Source: Microbacterium kunmingense
GTDB lineage: Bacteria; Actinomycetota; Actinomycetes; Actinomycetales; Microbacteriaceae
Assembly (NCBI RefSeq): GCF_023155745.1
Contig: NZ_JAKNUS010000010.1
Location: 1-64,000 of the forward strand
Direction: 5' to 3'
DNA: 64,000 bases
Part shown: in pieces, positions 16,400-26,669 of the stretch
How the letters are laid out: each line of letters begins with the position of its first letter
Position numbering within the stretch: the first letter of the stretch is position 1
Notes under the pieces: model-generated
The model's input: only the letters and a program-made list of their open reading frames with translations
Told to the model about the DNA's origin: nothing
Database searches by the model: none
Program-made: the position numbers and the translations under genes

Positions 16400-17818
16400 T
16401 CAGCCGACGCTGCCTTCCATGCCCATCTCGATGAGCTTGTTCAGTTCCATCGCGTACTCCATCGGCAGCTCGCGCGCGATCGGCTCGATGAAGCCGCGCA
16501 CGATCATGGCCATCGCCTCGTCCTCGGGGAGCCCGCGGCTCATGAGGTAGAACAGCTGCTCCTCGCTGACCTTGGACACCGTCGCCTCGTGACCGAGCTG
16601 GACGTCGTCGACGCGGATGTCGATCGCCGGGTAGGTGTCCGACCGCGAGATCGTGTCGACCAGCAGCGCATCGCAGCGCACCGTGTTGGCGGAGTGGTGC
16701 GCGTTGGCGTCCACCCGCACTTCGCCGCGGTACCCGGCACGGCCGCCGCCGCGTGCGATCGACTTCGACACGATCGACGACTGGGTGTAGGGCGCCATGT
16801 GGATCATCTTCGCGCCGGCGTCCTGGTGCTGGCCGGGGCCGGCGAAGGCGACCGAGAGCGTCTCGCCCTTGGCGTGCTCGCCGACGAGGAAGATCGACGG
16901 GTACTTCATCGTCACCTTCGAGCCGATGTTGCCGTCGACCCATTCCATCGTCGCGCCCTCGTGGGCGACCGCCCGCTTGGTGACGAGGTTGTAGACGTTG
17001 TTCGACCAGTTCTGGATCGTGGTGTAGCGCACGCGGGCGTTCTTCTTCACGATGATCTCGACCACGGCCGAGTGCAGCGAGTCGCTCTTGTAGATCGGCG
17101 CGGTGCAGCCCTCGATGTAGTGGACGTACGAGCCCTCGTCGGCGATGATGAGCGTCCGCTCGAACTGGCCCATGTTCTCGGTGTTGATGCGGAAGTAGGC
17201 CTGGAGCGGGATGTCGACGTGCACGCCCTTGGGGACGTAGACGAACGATCCGCCCGACCACACCGCCGTGTTCAGCGCCGCGAACTTGTTGTCACCGGCG
17301 GGGATGACCGTGCCGAAGTACTCCTCGAAGAACTCGGGGTGCTCCTTGAGCGCGGTGTCGGTGTCCATGAAGATGACGCCCTGCCGCTCCAGATCCTCCT
17401 GGATCTGGTGGTAGACGACCTCGGACTCGTACTGCGCCGCGACACCGGCGACCAGACGCGCACGCTCCGCCTCCGGGATGCCCAGCCGCTCGTAGGTGTT
17501 CTTGATGTCCTCGGGGAGGTCCTCCCAGGACTGCGCCTGCTTCTCGGTGGAGCGGACGAAGTACTTGATGTTGTCGAAATCGATCTCCGACAGGTCGGCG
17601 CCCCACGTGGGCATCGGCTTGCGTCCGAACAGCTGGAACCCCTTCAGACGGTTCTTCAGCATCCATTCGGGTTCGCTCTTCATCGCGGAGATGTCGCGCA
17701 CCACCGCCTCGCTGATTCCACGCTTCGCGCTGGCTCCGGCAGCGTCGGTGTCGTGCCATCCGAATTCGTACACCCCCAGGCCTTCGAGCTCCGGGCGATC
17801 GATCAGTACATCTGACAT
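16400..17818 (-). CDS. sufB: SufB, Fe-S cluster assembly scaffold
   Basis: A 472-residue SufB, the main cluster-building subunit. Motifs include [20 protein letters not shown], the conserved [20 protein letters not shown], the C-terminal core [21 protein letters not shown] and a terminal [18 protein letters not shown] 17818 is chosen because a good ribosome binding site (GAGGAGAG) lies nine bases upstream and family similarity begins there. It is the first gene of the SUF operon. No SufR regulator gene precedes it; the upstream neighbour is the divergent ctaA. Confidence 0.95.
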   Translation of the reverse strand: MSDVLIDRPELEGLGVYEFGWHDTDAAGASAKRGISEAVVRDISAMKSEPEWMLKNRLKGFQLFGRKPMPTWGADLSEIDFDNIKYFVRSTEKQAQSWEDLPEDIKNTYERLGIPEAERARLVAGVAAQYESEVVYHQIQEDLERQGVIFMDTDTALKEHPEFFEEYFGTVIPAGDNKFAALNTAVWSGGSFVYVPKGVHVDIPLQAYFRINTENMGQFERTLIIADEGSYVHYIEGCTAPIYKSDSLHSAVVEIIVKKNARVRYTTIQNWSNNVYNLVTKRAVAHEGATMEWVDGNIGSKVTMKYPSIFLVGEHAKGETLSVAFAGPGQHQDAGAKMIHMAPYTQSSIVSKSIARGGGRAGYRGEVRVDANAHHSANTVRCDALLVDTISRSDTYPAIDIRVDDVQLGHEATVSKVSEEQLFYLMSRGLPEDEAMAMIVRGFIEPIARELPMEYAMELNKLIEMGMEGSVG

Positions 17819-17952
17819 CGTCACACTCTCCTCTAGGGGCCCCAACGGATGTCTCCGCTCCGGCATTCCCGCTCCCTCGGGGAGAAAACGGGAGGGGATG
17901 CCGCGGGTCGGGCCCGCTCCGGGCGCCGCGTCGGACGCCTAAACTGTTCAGA

Positions 17953-17987
17953 AGGGGTTGCGCCCGAAGGCGCGCGACCGAACCCCT
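17953..17987 (-). other. UUCG hairpin in the SUF leader region
   Basis: In the minus-strand transcript an outer stem AGGGGTT/AACCCCT (17981-17987 with 17953-17959) encloses an inner GCGCC-UUCG-GGCGC hairpin (17960-17973). The C(UUCG)G tetraloop is exceptionally stable in RNA. The element sits about 135 bases ahead of sufB and could stabilise the leader or act in regulation. It could also be unrelated to transcription of SUF. Confidence 0.5.
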
Positions 17988-17989
17988 CG

Positions 17990-17995
17990 ATTCTA
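17990..17995 (-). promoter_or_regulatory. possible -10 element of the SUF operon
   Basis: TAGAAT on the minus strand would start a leader of about 165 bases before sufB. No recognisable -35 hexamer lies at the correct distance, so this is tentative. No clear operator was seen. Confidence 0.35.
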
Positions 17996-18060
17996 CAGGT
18001 TCCGCCTTCCCTCCGGCCCGCGCCGGCAGCCCGGGCGGCATCCGACCCAGGAGGTCCGCC

Positions 18061-19209
18061 ATGTCCGCGCCCGCGCCCGAGTCGATTCGTCCGCGCCGGC
18101 TGCCGGGTCGGATCAGCCGTCCGCTGCGCGTGTTCGCGTGGCTGTCCTTCATCGCCGAAGTCCTCATCATCGGCACCGGCGGGGCCGTCCGGCTGACCGG
18201 GTCGGGCCTCGGTTGCCCCACCTGGCCCCGGTGCACCGCCGAATCGATCGTCCCGACCCCCGAGATGGGGATCCACGGCGTGATCGAGTTCGGGAACCGG
18301 ACGCTGACGGGTGTGGTGGGGATCCTCGCGCTGGCCGTCGTGATCCTCATCGTGCTCCACACGGGCGGTCGCCGGGCTCTGGTGCCGACCCTGTGGTTCG
18401 CTGCCGGCGGAATCGCGGGAGCGGGAGCCGCCGTCGCGCTCGGCATCGCTCTCGACATCCCGGCAGGCCCTCTCGCCAACGGCGTCCTGCTCGCGGCGGT
18501 GATCACCGCCGCGGTCCGATCCGTCCGCACGACGCCCGCGCGCCGCGACCTCGTGCTCCTCGCCTGGCTGGTGCTGATCGGGGTGGTCGCCCAGGCGCTC
18601 GTCGGAGGCATCACCGTGCTCACCGGCTTGAACCCGTTCATCGTGGGATTCCACTACGTCGTCTCGGTCGTGCTGGTGTGCGTCACCGCCGCCTTCCTCG
18701 TGCGGATGAACCGCCCCGAGCACCCCCGCGAGTCCGCGGTGCCCTCGGGGTTGCGGTGGACGGCTCGGGGCGCCGTCGCCGCCCTCGTCGTGACGATCGT
18801 CTTCGGCATCCTGACCACCGGGGCGGGGCCGCACTCGGGCGACGCCGACGCCGGCCGGAGCGGGTTCGACGCCGAGCTGCTCGAGCACATCCACGCCTGG
18901 CCGAGCTACGCGCTGTTCGCTCTCACCGTGGCCCTCGTCATCGGCGCGTGGCGGCAGCGCGACCGCACCCCGCTGCTCGCACGGTGGAGCATCGTCCTGC
19001 TCGCGGCGGAACTGGTCCAGATCGCGGTCGGTTTGTTCCAGGCCCGCAACGGTCTGCCGATCCTGGCGGTGGGCATCCACATGGTCCTCGCGGCGCTCAC
19101 CGCGGCGGCCATGACCGCCGTCGTGCTGCACCTGTCCCGGCCCGCGGCCGGCCCCGTGCCGGCCGACGCGCGTGACGTGTCCGACGACCGCGCCGGCGTC
19201 GGCGCCTGA
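18061..19209 (+). CDS. ctaA: CtaA/COX15 heme A synthase
   Basis: A 382-residue membrane protein of the COX15/CtaA family that oxidises heme O to heme A for cytochrome oxidase. About eight helices are visible. The N-terminal motif FIAEVLIIGTGGAVRLTGSG leads to GLGCPTWPRC, containing the conserved cysteine pair, then GVIEFGNRTLTG with the heme-region Glu. Later histidines occur in FHYVVS, EHIHAWPSY and GIHMVLA. ATG 18061 follows an AGGAGGTCC ribosome binding site. It is divergent from the SUF operon; ctaB lies 1.4 kb downstream on the other strand. Confidence 0.92.
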   Translation: MSAPAPESIRPRRLPGRISRPLRVFAWLSFIAEVLIIGTGGAVRLTGSGLGCPTWPRCTAESIVPTPEMGIHGVIEFGNRTLTGVVGILALAVVILIVLHTGGRRALVPTLWFAAGGIAGAGAAVALGIALDIPAGPLANGVLLAAVITAAVRSVRTTPARRDLVLLAWLVLIGVVAQALVGGITVLTGLNPFIVGFHYVVSVVLVCVTAAFLVRMNRPEHPRESAVPSGLRWTARGAVAALVVTIVFGILTTGAGPHSGDADAGRSGFDAELLEHIHAWPSYALFALTVALVIGAWRQRDRTPLLARWSIVLLAAELVQIAVGLFQARNGLPILAVGIHMVLAALTAAAMTAVVLHLSRPAAGPVPADARDVSDDRAGVGA

Positions 19210-19338
19210 GGCACGCTCCCGCTTGCTCGCGGGTTCGAGGGCGCAGCGCTGTCAGCCGAGCGCCGCGCGTCGCCGGTGGTGCGCCGCTCCGCGGCATCCT
19301 TCTCACTAGCGACCCCCTGCGGTGCACGGAGATCGGTC

Positions 19339-19375
19339 TTGACACGGTCGGATGCGTGTCAAAACTCCGTCGGAG
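19339..19375. terminator. candidate bidirectional terminator between ctaA and the nuclease-like gene
   Basis: TTGACACG (19339-19346) pairs perfectly with CGTGTCAA (19355-19362). Next to it CTCCG/CGGAG (19365-19375) forms a second small inverted repeat which, on the minus strand, is followed by TTTT. The two genes converge here, so a shared terminator is expected. The local sequence is AT-richer than its surroundings. Confidence 0.4.
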
Positions 19376-19390
19376 AATCGAATTTCCGTG

Positions 19391-20245
19391 TCAGCGAGCG
19401 AGATGCAGTCCCTGGGCGACCGCATCGAGAATTCGTCGCTGAACAGCGGGCCATTCCTCGACGACTTCAACGTAGCCCACCCGGATGACGTGGTAACCGA
19501 GGAGCATCAGCTCGGCGTCGTGAGCGTTGTCCCGAGCGCGTTGCGCGCCGACGTGGTGACCGCCGTCGATCTGGACGACGAGGCGGTCGCCGATGAGGAA
19601 ATCGACGGGCTTGCCCGCCAGCCAGACCTGTGGGGTGATCGCGACCGGGAGCCAGCGCAACCGCACGATGAAGATCGTCTCCAAGCCCGAGTCGGAGAAG
19701 GGCCGAGCGAGGGCGAGCAGGCCTCGCGCGGCGGGTGGAAGGTTCATCCGGCCCAGAACCGTCGCATCGATCATCCCCTTCCGGAAGGCGGACTCCCATA
19801 TGGCGAGCGCCTCCTCGCGGGGAAGACATGACGCAGCGAGGACGAGGGCGTTCGGAACGGGGTCCACGAGGTCGTCCGGGTGCCGCGGAACCAGCGGCTT
19901 CGCCCAGTGCACCGTGACGCGATCGGGCCGTGCGCCCGTGGCATGGGGCGGGCACGCGACATGCGCGCGTTCCTCGGCGAGGACCCAGAGGCCGTGGCGT
20001 CGCGCCGACGTCACGCAAGTCAGAACGACGCCCCATCGGGCTGCGGCGGTCAGCTCCGCGTCGGCGCCGGGCGTCGCGACCCATCCTCGACGAAGGGGAA
20101 GCAGCAGACCCGATTCCCGCGCCGTGACCAGTGTGTGCCGGCTCACCCCCTCCTGTATCAGCCGCGCGGTCCGCACGACGCCGCCGTGGGCGAGGGCTGT
20201 CCGCTTGAGCTGATCGAGCTGCTGCGCCGTCTTCGATGTGATCAC
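19391..20245 (-). CDS. DUF559 endonuclease-like protein with N-terminal helix-turn-helix
   Basis: A 284-residue protein in two parts. The N-terminus (LKRTALAHGGVVRTARLIQEGVS...LVTARESGLLLPLRRGW) resembles the winged-helix part of AbiEi-type antitoxin or regulator proteins. The C-terminus (PVDFLIGDRLVVQIDGG, then HDAELMLLGYHVIRVGYVEVVEEW) fits the DUF559/Vsr-like PD-(D/E)XK nuclease fold with D-x(n)-Q-I-D-G. GTG 20245 is chosen because family similarity starts there. It stands alone between ctaA and ctaB and has no visible toxin partner or methylase. DNA binding or cleavage is inferred from fold only. Confidence 0.75.
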   Translation of the reverse strand: MITSKTAQQLDQLKRTALAHGGVVRTARLIQEGVSRHTLVTARESGLLLPLRRGWVATPGADAELTAAARWGVVLTCVTSARRHGLWVLAEERAHVACPPHATGARPDRVTVHWAKPLVPRHPDDLVDPVPNALVLAASCLPREEALAIWESAFRKGMIDATVLGRMNLPPAARGLLALARPFSDSGLETIFIVRLRWLPVAITPQVWLAGKPVDFLIGDRLVVQIDGGHHVGAQRARDNAHDAELMLLGYHVIRVGYVEVVEEWPAVQRRILDAVAQGLHLAR

Positions 20246-20573
20246 GCGTCGATCCTCGCTGCCGACCCACGGTTGCACGGATGCGGGCGGCAGATCTGGG
20301 GAGGACTTCACGAGGTCGGCGGCTGGGGAGGAGAGGTTGACGACCTCGCAGACTCGGCGATCGGCCCACGCACGGTCCGAGAATCGCGAAGAGACCGCGG
20401 CAAGACGGATTCTCCGCGCGGAGCGTCCTGAGGACGGGGAGCTGGAGCCGGGCCGGGCGGGGCTGGAGCGGGAGCGGGCGCGCCGGACCGCGGCACGGAC
20501 AACCCCGCGCGAGCGCGCCACTCAGCGGCGGCGACGCGAGCCCGGACTCACAGGAGGTGAGGCGTCCGCGGAC
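20246..20573. other. 328-bp non-coding stretch, very GC-rich
   Basis: This lies downstream of ctaB and upstream of the nuclease-like gene, both on the minus strand. Part of it (about 20435-20490) is purine-rich with repeats of GGAGC and CGGGC. The open frames here are shadows of GC-rich sequence. It must hold the promoter of the nuclease-like gene, but no clear -10/-35 pair was recognised. Confidence 0.5.
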
Positions 20574-21500
20574 TCAGAAGGGAAGCAGCGGGTCGACCGC
20601 GATGGCGACGAACAGGAGCGTCAAGTATGAGATCGAGGCGTGGAAGACCCGCATCGGGCGCGGCTCGGTGCCGCGCACCGCGCGGTTGTACAGACGGTGC
20701 GACTCGTAGATGAACCAGCCGCCGAACACCACGGCCGAGACGGTGTAGACCAGCCCCATGCCGGCGACGGGGATGAGCAGCAGCGAGCAGGCCACGGTCG
20801 CCCAGGCGTAGAGGATGACCTGGAGTCCGACCTGCGAGCCGGTGCGGGTGGCACCGAGCATCGGCACATCGACCTCGGCGTAGTCGCCCCGGTACTTCAT
20901 CGACAGCGGCCAGTAGTGGGGCGGGGTCCACAGGAACACCAGGAGAAACAGCACGAACGGCGTCCACGACAGCGACCCGGTCACCGCGGTCCAGCCGATC
21001 AGCACCGGGAAGCACCCGGCGATGCCGCCCCAGACGATGTTCTGCTCGGTGCGGCGCTTGAGGATCATCGTGTAGATCACGACGTAGAAGAAGATCGCGC
21101 CCGCCGACAGCCCCGCGGCGAGCGGGTTGGTGGTCAGCAGGAGCCAGAGAGTGGATGCCACGGCGAGCGTCCAGGCGAACACCAGCGCGCCGCGCGGGGT
21201 GACCTCGCCCGTCACGAGGGGGCGGTTCTCGGTGCGCTGCATGTGCGCGTCGATGTCGCGGTCGAGGTACATGTTGAACGCCGCGGCCGATCCGGCGCTC
21301 AGGGATCCGCCGATCACGGTCGCCAGCACCAGCCAGAGATTCGGCAGACCGTTCTGCGCGAGGATCATCACGGGCACCGTGGTCACCAGCAGCAGCTCGA
21401 GCACCCGCGGCTTGGTCAGCGCGATGTACGCGCGGACGGTACGACCCGGAGACGGGCGGTGGCGCGCGATCGCGCCACCGGCGGCCGTTGAGATGTCCAT
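20574..21500 (-). CDS. ctaB: CtaB, protoheme IX farnesyltransferase (heme O synthase)
   Basis: A 308-residue UbiA-family prenyltransferase that adds a farnesyl group to heme b, the first step to heme A. It has about nine membrane helices. The first conserved motif appears as [23 protein letters not shown] (NxxxDxxxD type) and the second as [23 protein letters not shown] 21500 has a G-rich ribosome binding site and a TAGACT -10 element about 37 bases upstream. It is divergent from tkt. CtaA, which uses its product, is 1.4 kb away, and SURF1 in the same window acts on the same oxidase. Confidence 0.95.
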   Translation of the reverse strand: MDISTAAGGAIARHRPSPGRTVRAYIALTKPRVLELLLVTTVPVMILAQNGLPNLWLVLATVIGGSLSAGSAAAFNMYLDRDIDAHMQRTENRPLVTGEVTPRGALVFAWTLAVASTLWLLLTTNPLAAGLSAGAIFFYVVIYTMILKRRTEQNIVWGGIAGCFPVLIGWTAVTGSLSWTPFVLFLLVFLWTPPHYWPLSMKYRGDYAEVDVPMLGATRTGSQVGLQVILYAWATVACSLLLIPVAGMGLVYTVSAVVFGGWFIYESHRLYNRAVRGTEPRPMRVFHASISYLTLLFVAIAVDPLLPF

Positions 21501-21536
21501 CGTCCCCCGTTGCGAGCCTCGAGAAAGTCCCCCTCG

Positions 21537-21542
21537 AGTCTA
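21537..21542 (-). promoter_or_regulatory. -10 element of ctaB
   Basis: TAGACT on the minus strand predicts a leader of roughly 30 bases for ctaB. No -35 hexamer was recognised. Confidence 0.4.
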
Positions 21543-21652
21543 GGTCATGGTGCGCGGGCTCCGTCCTGCGCGACGCGGTAGCGCGAACAACCGCGGATGT
21601 CAACGCCTCGTCACGACCTGTCACAGTCGCTCGCCCGGATCTGCCGCTTCGC

Positions 21653-21658
21653 TATGCT
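21653..21658 (+). promoter_or_regulatory. -10 element of the pentose-phosphate operon
   Basis: TATGCT at 21653-21658 would start a leader of about 90 bases before tkt. It is the only good -10 match between ctaB and tkt on the plus strand. No clear -35. Confidence 0.4.
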
Positions 21659-21756
21659 GAAGCCACACGCGCGCCCCGCGCCCAATCCCCTGAACCTCAC
21701 CGGTCTCCGCCGTGGATTGCCTGGCGTCGGGACGCACCCTCGAGAAAGGCGGCCCG

Positions 21757-23862
21757 GTGTCCGAACTGCGGTGGGAAGAGATCGATCGACGCGCGGTGGA
21801 CACCGCCCGAGTCCTGGCAGCGGACGCCGTGGAGAAGGTCGGCAACGGTCATCCCGGAACCGCCATGAGCCTGGCACCGGCGGCGTACCTGCTCTACCAG
21901 CGGGTGATGAACCACGATCCGGCCGACACGCACTGGCCGGGCCGGGATCGCTTCATCCTCTCCGCCGGCCACAGCTCGCTGACGCAGTACGTGCAGCTGT
22001 ACCTGGGTGGCTTCGGCCTCGAGCTGGATGATCTCAAGGCGCTGCGCACCTGGGGGTCCAAGACTCCCGGCCACCCCGAGTTCGGTCACACGGACGGCGT
22101 GGAGATCACCACCGGCCCCCTCGGGCAGGGCCTTGCGTCCTCGGTCGGGTTCGCGTACGCGCAGCGCTTCGAGCGCGGGCTGTTCGACCCCGAGACCCCC
22201 GCGGGCGAGTCCCCCTTCGACCACCACATCTATGTGATCGCCTCCGACGGTGACCTGCAGGAGGGCGTCACGTCCGAGGCCTCGTCGCTGGCGGGGCACC
22301 AGAACCTCGGCAATCTCGTCGTAATCTACGACTCCAACCAGATCTCGATCGAGGACGACACCAACGTCGCCTTCACCGAAGATGTCGCGCGGCGCTACGA
22401 GTCGTACGGATGGCACGTGCAGACCGTGGACTGGAAGAAGACCGGCGAGTACGTCGAGGATGCCGCCGAGCTCCACGATGCGATCGAGAAGGCCAAGGGC
22501 GAGACCGAGCGCCCCTCGATCATCATCCTGAAGACGATCATCGGCTGGCCCTCCCCCGGCAAGCAGAACACCGGCAAGATCCACGGGTCCGCCCTGGGCG
22601 CCGACGAGCTGCGCGCCACCAAGGAGGTCCTCGGCTGGAACCCCGACGAGACCTTCGTCGTGCCCGACGACGTCCTCGCCCACACGCGCTCGCTCCGCGA
22701 CCGCGGCGCCGCGGCGCACGCGGCCTGGCAGGAGAAGTTCGACGCATGGGCCGCAGCGAACCCCGAGCGCAAGGCCCTCTGGGACCGGGTGCAGACACGA
22801 GAGCTCCCCGCCGACATCCGCGAGGCGCTTCCGGTCTTCGCCGCGGGCAAGGACGTCTCGACGCGCGCCGCGTCTGGTCAGGTCATCAATGCCCTCGCCG
22901 GACGACTGCCCGAGCTGTGGGGCGGCTCGGCTGACCTCGCCGAATCGAATCTGACGACGATCAAGGACGCCAAGTCCTTCATCCCCGAGGTGTGGTCCAC
23001 ACACGAATGGTCGGGGGACCCGTACGGCCGCGTGCTGCACTTCGGCATCCGCGAGCATGCCATGGGCGCGATCATCAACGGCATCGTGCTGCACGGTCCG
23101 ACCCGCGCCTTCGGCGGCACGTTCCTCATCTTCAGCGACTACATGCGCCCGTCGGTGCGGCTGGCGGCGCTGATGAACATCCCGTCGCTGTTCGTGTGGA
23201 CCCACGACTCGGTCGCGCTCGGCGAGGACGGCCCCACGCACCAGCCGATCGAGCAGCTGGCCGCGCTTCGCGCCATCCCGAACTTCACCCTGGTGCGTCC
23301 GGCCGACGCCAACGAGACCGCGGTGGTGTGGCTGGAGCTCCTGCGCCGTCACGCCGGTCCCGCCGGGCTCGCGCTCACCCGTCAGAACATCCCGGTGTTC
23401 GAGCGCGGTGAGGGCGAGGCCTCCGGTGACACCCTGGCCTCCGCCGACGGCGCTGCGCGCGGCGCCTACGTCCTCGCCGACGCTCCCGACGGCCGGCCCG
23501 ACGTCATCCTCATCGCCACCGGGTCCGAAGTGCAGCTGGCCGTCGCCGCGCGCGAGACGCTGAAGGGCGAGGGCGTGAACGCCCGTGTCGTGTCCGCGCC
23601 GTCGCTGGAATGGTTCGCCGAGCAGGACGAGGCCTACCGCGAGTCCGTCCTCCCCTCCGCCGTGACCGCCCGGGTCTCGGTCGAGGCGGGGATCGCGCTG
23701 TCGTGGCGCGGCATCGTCGGCGACCACGGGCGCTCGGTGTCGATCGAGCACTTCGGCGCGTCCGCCGACTACAAGACGCTGTTCGAGAAGTTCGGCATCA
23801 CCGCCGAGGCCGTCGTCGAGGCGGCCCACGAGACCATCGCCGCCACCACGGCCGGCAACTGA
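21757..23862 (+). CDS. tkt: transketolase
   Basis: A 701-residue transketolase (thiamine diphosphate), which exchanges two-carbon units in the non-oxidative pentose-phosphate pathway. Motifs are [21 protein letters not shown] near the N-terminus, the ThDP/Mg site [29 protein letters not shown]-containing [10 protein letters not shown], and the pyrimidine-domain [14 protein letters not shown] and [17 protein letters not shown] 21757 is chosen because a ribosome binding site (GAGAAAGGCGG) precedes it and family similarity starts at ELRWEEID. It leads the operon tkt-tal-pgi-zwf-opcA-pgl. Confidence 0.95.
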   Translation: MSELRWEEIDRRAVDTARVLAADAVEKVGNGHPGTAMSLAPAAYLLYQRVMNHDPADTHWPGRDRFILSAGHSSLTQYVQLYLGGFGLELDDLKALRTWGSKTPGHPEFGHTDGVEITTGPLGQGLASSVGFAYAQRFERGLFDPETPAGESPFDHHIYVIASDGDLQEGVTSEASSLAGHQNLGNLVVIYDSNQISIEDDTNVAFTEDVARRYESYGWHVQTVDWKKTGEYVEDAAELHDAIEKAKGETERPSIIILKTIIGWPSPGKQNTGKIHGSALGADELRATKEVLGWNPDETFVVPDDVLAHTRSLRDRGAAAHAAWQEKFDAWAAANPERKALWDRVQTRELPADIREALPVFAAGKDVSTRAASGQVINALAGRLPELWGGSADLAESNLTTIKDAKSFIPEVWSTHEWSGDPYGRVLHFGIREHAMGAIINGIVLHGPTRAFGGTFLIFSDYMRPSVRLAALMNIPSLFVWTHDSVALGEDGPTHQPIEQLAALRAIPNFTLVRPADANETAVVWLELLRRHAGPAGLALTRQNIPVFERGEGEASGDTLASADGAARGAYVLADAPDGRPDVILIATGSEVQLAVAARETLKGEGVNARVVSAPSLEWFAEQDEAYRESVLPSAVTARVSVEAGIALSWRGIVGDHGRSVSIEHFGASADYKTLFEKFGITAEAVVEAAHETIAATTAGN

Positions 23863-23912
23863 CGACACCGAGCCACCGCGCTCTTGAGCCACCGAGGCAC
23901 TGAGGAGATCCG

Positions 23913-25043
23913 ATGACCACCCCCACCGCACGTCTTGTCGAAGAGGGCGTCAGCATCTGGCTGGACGACCTGTCCCGTCAGCGCATCGAGTCCGGCAACC
24001 TGGCCGGCCTGATCGAGAGCCGCAACATCAGCGGCGTCACCACCAATCCGACGATCTTCGCCGGTGCCCTGGCCAAGGGCGAGGACTACGAGGCCCAGGT
24101 CACCACCCTGTCGGCGGAGGGTGCCGACGTCGACCGCACGATCTTCGAGATCACCACCGATGACGTCCGGTCGGCCGCCGACATCCTGCGGCCCGTCTTC
24201 GACGCCACCGACGGGGTCGACGGGCGTGTCTCGATCGAGGTCTCCCCCGACCTCGCGCACGACACCGCCGCGACGGTCGCCGAGGCCAAGAAGCTGTGGA
24301 CGCGCGTCGACCGTCCGAACGTCCACATCAAGATCCCGGCGACGCTGGCAGGTCTTCCCGCGATCACCGAGGTGCTCGCGGAGGGGATTTCGGTCAACGT
24401 GACGCTGATCTTCAGCCTGGAGCGGTACGCGGCGGTCATCGACGCGTACCTCACGGGCATCGAGAGGGCGCGGGAAGCCGGGCATGACATCTCGGCGATC
24501 CACTCGGTGGCGTCGTTCTTCGTCTCCCGCGTGGACACCGAGGTCGACAAGCGCCTCGAGGCCACCGGCACCGACGAGGCTCGGGCCCTGAAGTCCCGCG
24601 CCGGCGTGGCCAACGCGCGGCTCGCCTACGAGCTGTACGAGCGGGAGTTCGCCACCGATCGCGCCAAGGCGCTGGTCGACGCCGGAGCCCGCGTCCAGCG
24701 TCCGCTGTGGGCGTCCACGGGTGTCAAGGACCCGGCGCTTCCCGACACGCTCTACGTGACCGAGCTCGTCGCGCCCGGCACCGTCAACACGATGCCGGAG
24801 AAGACGCTCGAGGCGACGTTCGACCACGGCGAGGTGACCGGCGACACCGTCACCGGCAACTACGCCGACGCGCACGCCGTCTTCGACCAGCTGAAGGCGG
24901 TCGGAGTCGACTTCGACGACGTCACCGACGTGCTTGAGAAGGAGGGTGTGGAGAAGTTCATCGCCTCGTGGCACGAGCTGCAGGCGACGGTCGCCGCGGC
25001 GCTGGAAGCAGCCCCCGCCAGCGTCGAGGAGGCGGCCCAGTGA
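23913..25043 (+). CDS. tal: transaldolase
   Basis: A 376-residue transaldolase of the actinobacterial long type. The Schiff-base lysine is Lys140 in [11 protein letters not shown]; other motifs are [12 protein letters not shown] and [13 protein letters not shown]. It transfers dihydroxyacetone units between sugar phosphates, linking the pentose-phosphate pathway to glycolysis. It starts 50 bases after tkt with an AGGAG ribosome binding site. Its stop overlaps the pgi start by four bases (GTGA). Confidence 0.95.
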   Translation: MTTPTARLVEEGVSIWLDDLSRQRIESGNLAGLIESRNISGVTTNPTIFAGALAKGEDYEAQVTTLSAEGADVDRTIFEITTDDVRSAADILRPVFDATDGVDGRVSIEVSPDLAHDTAATVAEAKKLWTRVDRPNVHIKIPATLAGLPAITEVLAEGISVNVTLIFSLERYAAVIDAYLTGIERAREAGHDISAIHSVASFFVSRVDTEVDKRLEATGTDEARALKSRAGVANARLAYELYEREFATDRAKALVDAGARVQRPLWASTGVKDPALPDTLYVTELVAPGTVNTMPEKTLEATFDHGEVTGDTVTGNYADAHAVFDQLKAVGVDFDDVTDVLEKEGVEKFIASWHELQATVAAALEAAPASVEEAAQ

Positions 25044-26662
25044 GCTTCGACATCCACGTCTCGGGGCGGGTGAAGTCCGTCGTCGACGAGACGCTCCCGG
25101 GCCTCGTCGCCAGCCTCGTGGCGTCGGGGATCACCGCCGGGGATGCGTCGCTGTGGGGTCCGGATGCCGAGTCCGAGGCCTCCAAGCGCCTCGGCTGGGT
25201 GCAGGCCGTATCGGTCTCGCGTCCGCTCGTCGGCGAGATCGTGGCGCTCCACGACGAGCTGCGCGCGCGAGGTGTCACCCGGGTCGTCCTCGCCGGGATG
25301 GGCGGATCTTCCCTTGCACCCGAGGTGATCGCGCAGACCGCGGGCGTGCCCCTGGTGATCCTCGACTCCACCGCTCCCGGGCAGGTTCTCGCCGCGATCG
25401 ACGGCGACAGCGAGGCCGGAGGTCTCGCTCAGACCGTGCTGGTGGTGTCATCGAAGTCGGGATCGACCGTGGAGACCGACTCCGCCAAGCGCACCTTCGA
25501 AGCGGCCTTCCGCGATCTCGGGATCGACCCGACCGAGCGGATCGTCATCGTCACCGACCCCGGCTCGCCCCTGGATCAGTCCGGCCGCGCCGACGGCTAC
25601 CGCGTCTTCAACGCCGACCCCGAGGTCGGCGGTCGGTATTCTGCGCTCACCGCTTTCGGGCTGGTGCCCGCCGGGCTCGCCGGCGTCGACATCGGCGAGC
25701 TGCTCGACGAGGCCGAAGCCACCCTCCTCGAAGTCGCCGTCGACAGTCCGGAGAACCCGGCGCTGGTTCTCGCGGCTGCCATCGCCGGCGGCACCCCGCG
25801 GCGGGACAAGCTGGGCCTCGTCACCGACGGCACGCACATCGTCGGGCTTCCCGACTGGATCGAGCAGCTGATCGCCGAGTCGACCGGGAAGCAGGGCACG
25901 GGCATCCTGCCCGTCGTCCTCCTCCCGGTCTCCCCCGAGCTCGACTCGCGGCCGGACGACCTCCAGATCGTGCGCCTCGTGGACGAAGCCGCTGCGTTCC
26001 ACCTCCGGGAACGTCACGAGGGCGAGATCCTCGTTAGCGGGTCTCTGGGCGCGCAGTTCATGGTGTGGGAGTACGCCACGGCGATCGCGGGCCGGATGCT
26101 CGGGATCAACCCTTTCGACCAGCCCGACGTGGAGTCGGCCAAGACTGCCGCCCGCGGGCTGCTGGATGCTCGGCCCGAGCCCTCCGAGCCGGCGTTCACC
26201 GTCGACGGAGTGGAGGTGCGGGTCTCCGATCCCGCCCTCGCGACCTCCGGAACCGTCGCCGGCGTGCTCGATGCCCTGTGGGCACAGCTGCCGGCCGACG
26301 GCTACGTCTCCATCCAGGCATACGTCAATCGGCTCGACCTGCCGCAGCTCCAGGGCCTGCGCGAGCTCGTCGCCGCCGACTCGGGTCGCCCCACCACCTT
26401 CGGGTGGGGCCCGCGGTTCCTGCACTCCACGGGTCAGTACCACAAGGGCGGCCCGGCCACGGGCGTGTACCTGCAGATCCTCGAGCAGACCGACGTCGAC
26501 CTCGAGATCCCCGGTCGCCCCTTCACGTTCGGCCAGCTGATCCAGGCTCAGGCCGCCGGTGACGCGAGCGTTCTGGCGGATGGCCACGGCCGCCCGGTCG
26601 TGACGCTGACCTTGACCGATCCGCAGGCCGAGGTCCTCTCCCTGTTCGAAGCCGCTCAGTAG
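25040..26662 (+). CDS. pgi: glucose-6-phosphate isomerase
   Basis: A 540-residue phosphoglucose isomerase with the two SIS domains typical of the form found in actinobacterial tal-pgi-zwf operons. Motifs include [17 protein letters not shown], the sugar-phosphate loop [37 protein letters not shown] and the C-terminal [11 protein letters not shown]. It interconverts glucose-6-phosphate and fructose-6-phosphate, so it sits exactly between transaldolase products and Zwf substrate. GTG 25040 overlaps the tal stop. The zwf start follows after seven bases. Confidence 0.94.
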   Translation: MSFDIHVSGRVKSVVDETLPGLVASLVASGITAGDASLWGPDAESEASKRLGWVQAVSVSRPLVGEIVALHDELRARGVTRVVLAGMGGSSLAPEVIAQTAGVPLVILDSTAPGQVLAAIDGDSEAGGLAQTVLVVSSKSGSTVETDSAKRTFEAAFRDLGIDPTERIVIVTDPGSPLDQSGRADGYRVFNADPEVGGRYSALTAFGLVPAGLAGVDIGELLDEAEATLLEVAVDSPENPALVLAAAIAGGTPRRDKLGLVTDGTHIVGLPDWIEQLIAESTGKQGTGILPVVLLPVSPELDSRPDDLQIVRLVDEAAAFHLRERHEGEILVSGSLGAQFMVWEYATAIAGRMLGINPFDQPDVESAKTAARGLLDARPEPSEPAFTVDGVEVRVSDPALATSGTVAGVLDALWAQLPADGYVSIQAYVNRLDLPQLQGLRELVAADSGRPTTFGWGPRFLHSTGQYHKGGPATGVYLQILEQTDVDLEIPGRPFTFGQLIQAQAAGDASVLADGHGRPVVTLTLTDPQAEVLSLFEAAQ

Positions 26663-26669
26663 GACGTTC

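Noticed and set aside
17584..17591. CTCCGACA (TGTCGGAG on the minus strand) inside sufB
   Set aside because: No TANNNT follows eight bases downstream and there is no start codon; it is coding sequence.
20246..20573. Open frames in the gap between ctaB and the nuclease-like gene
   Set aside because: They are Arg/Ala/Pro-rich, lack ribosome binding sites and overlap on all frames, as expected of GC-rich non-coding DNA.
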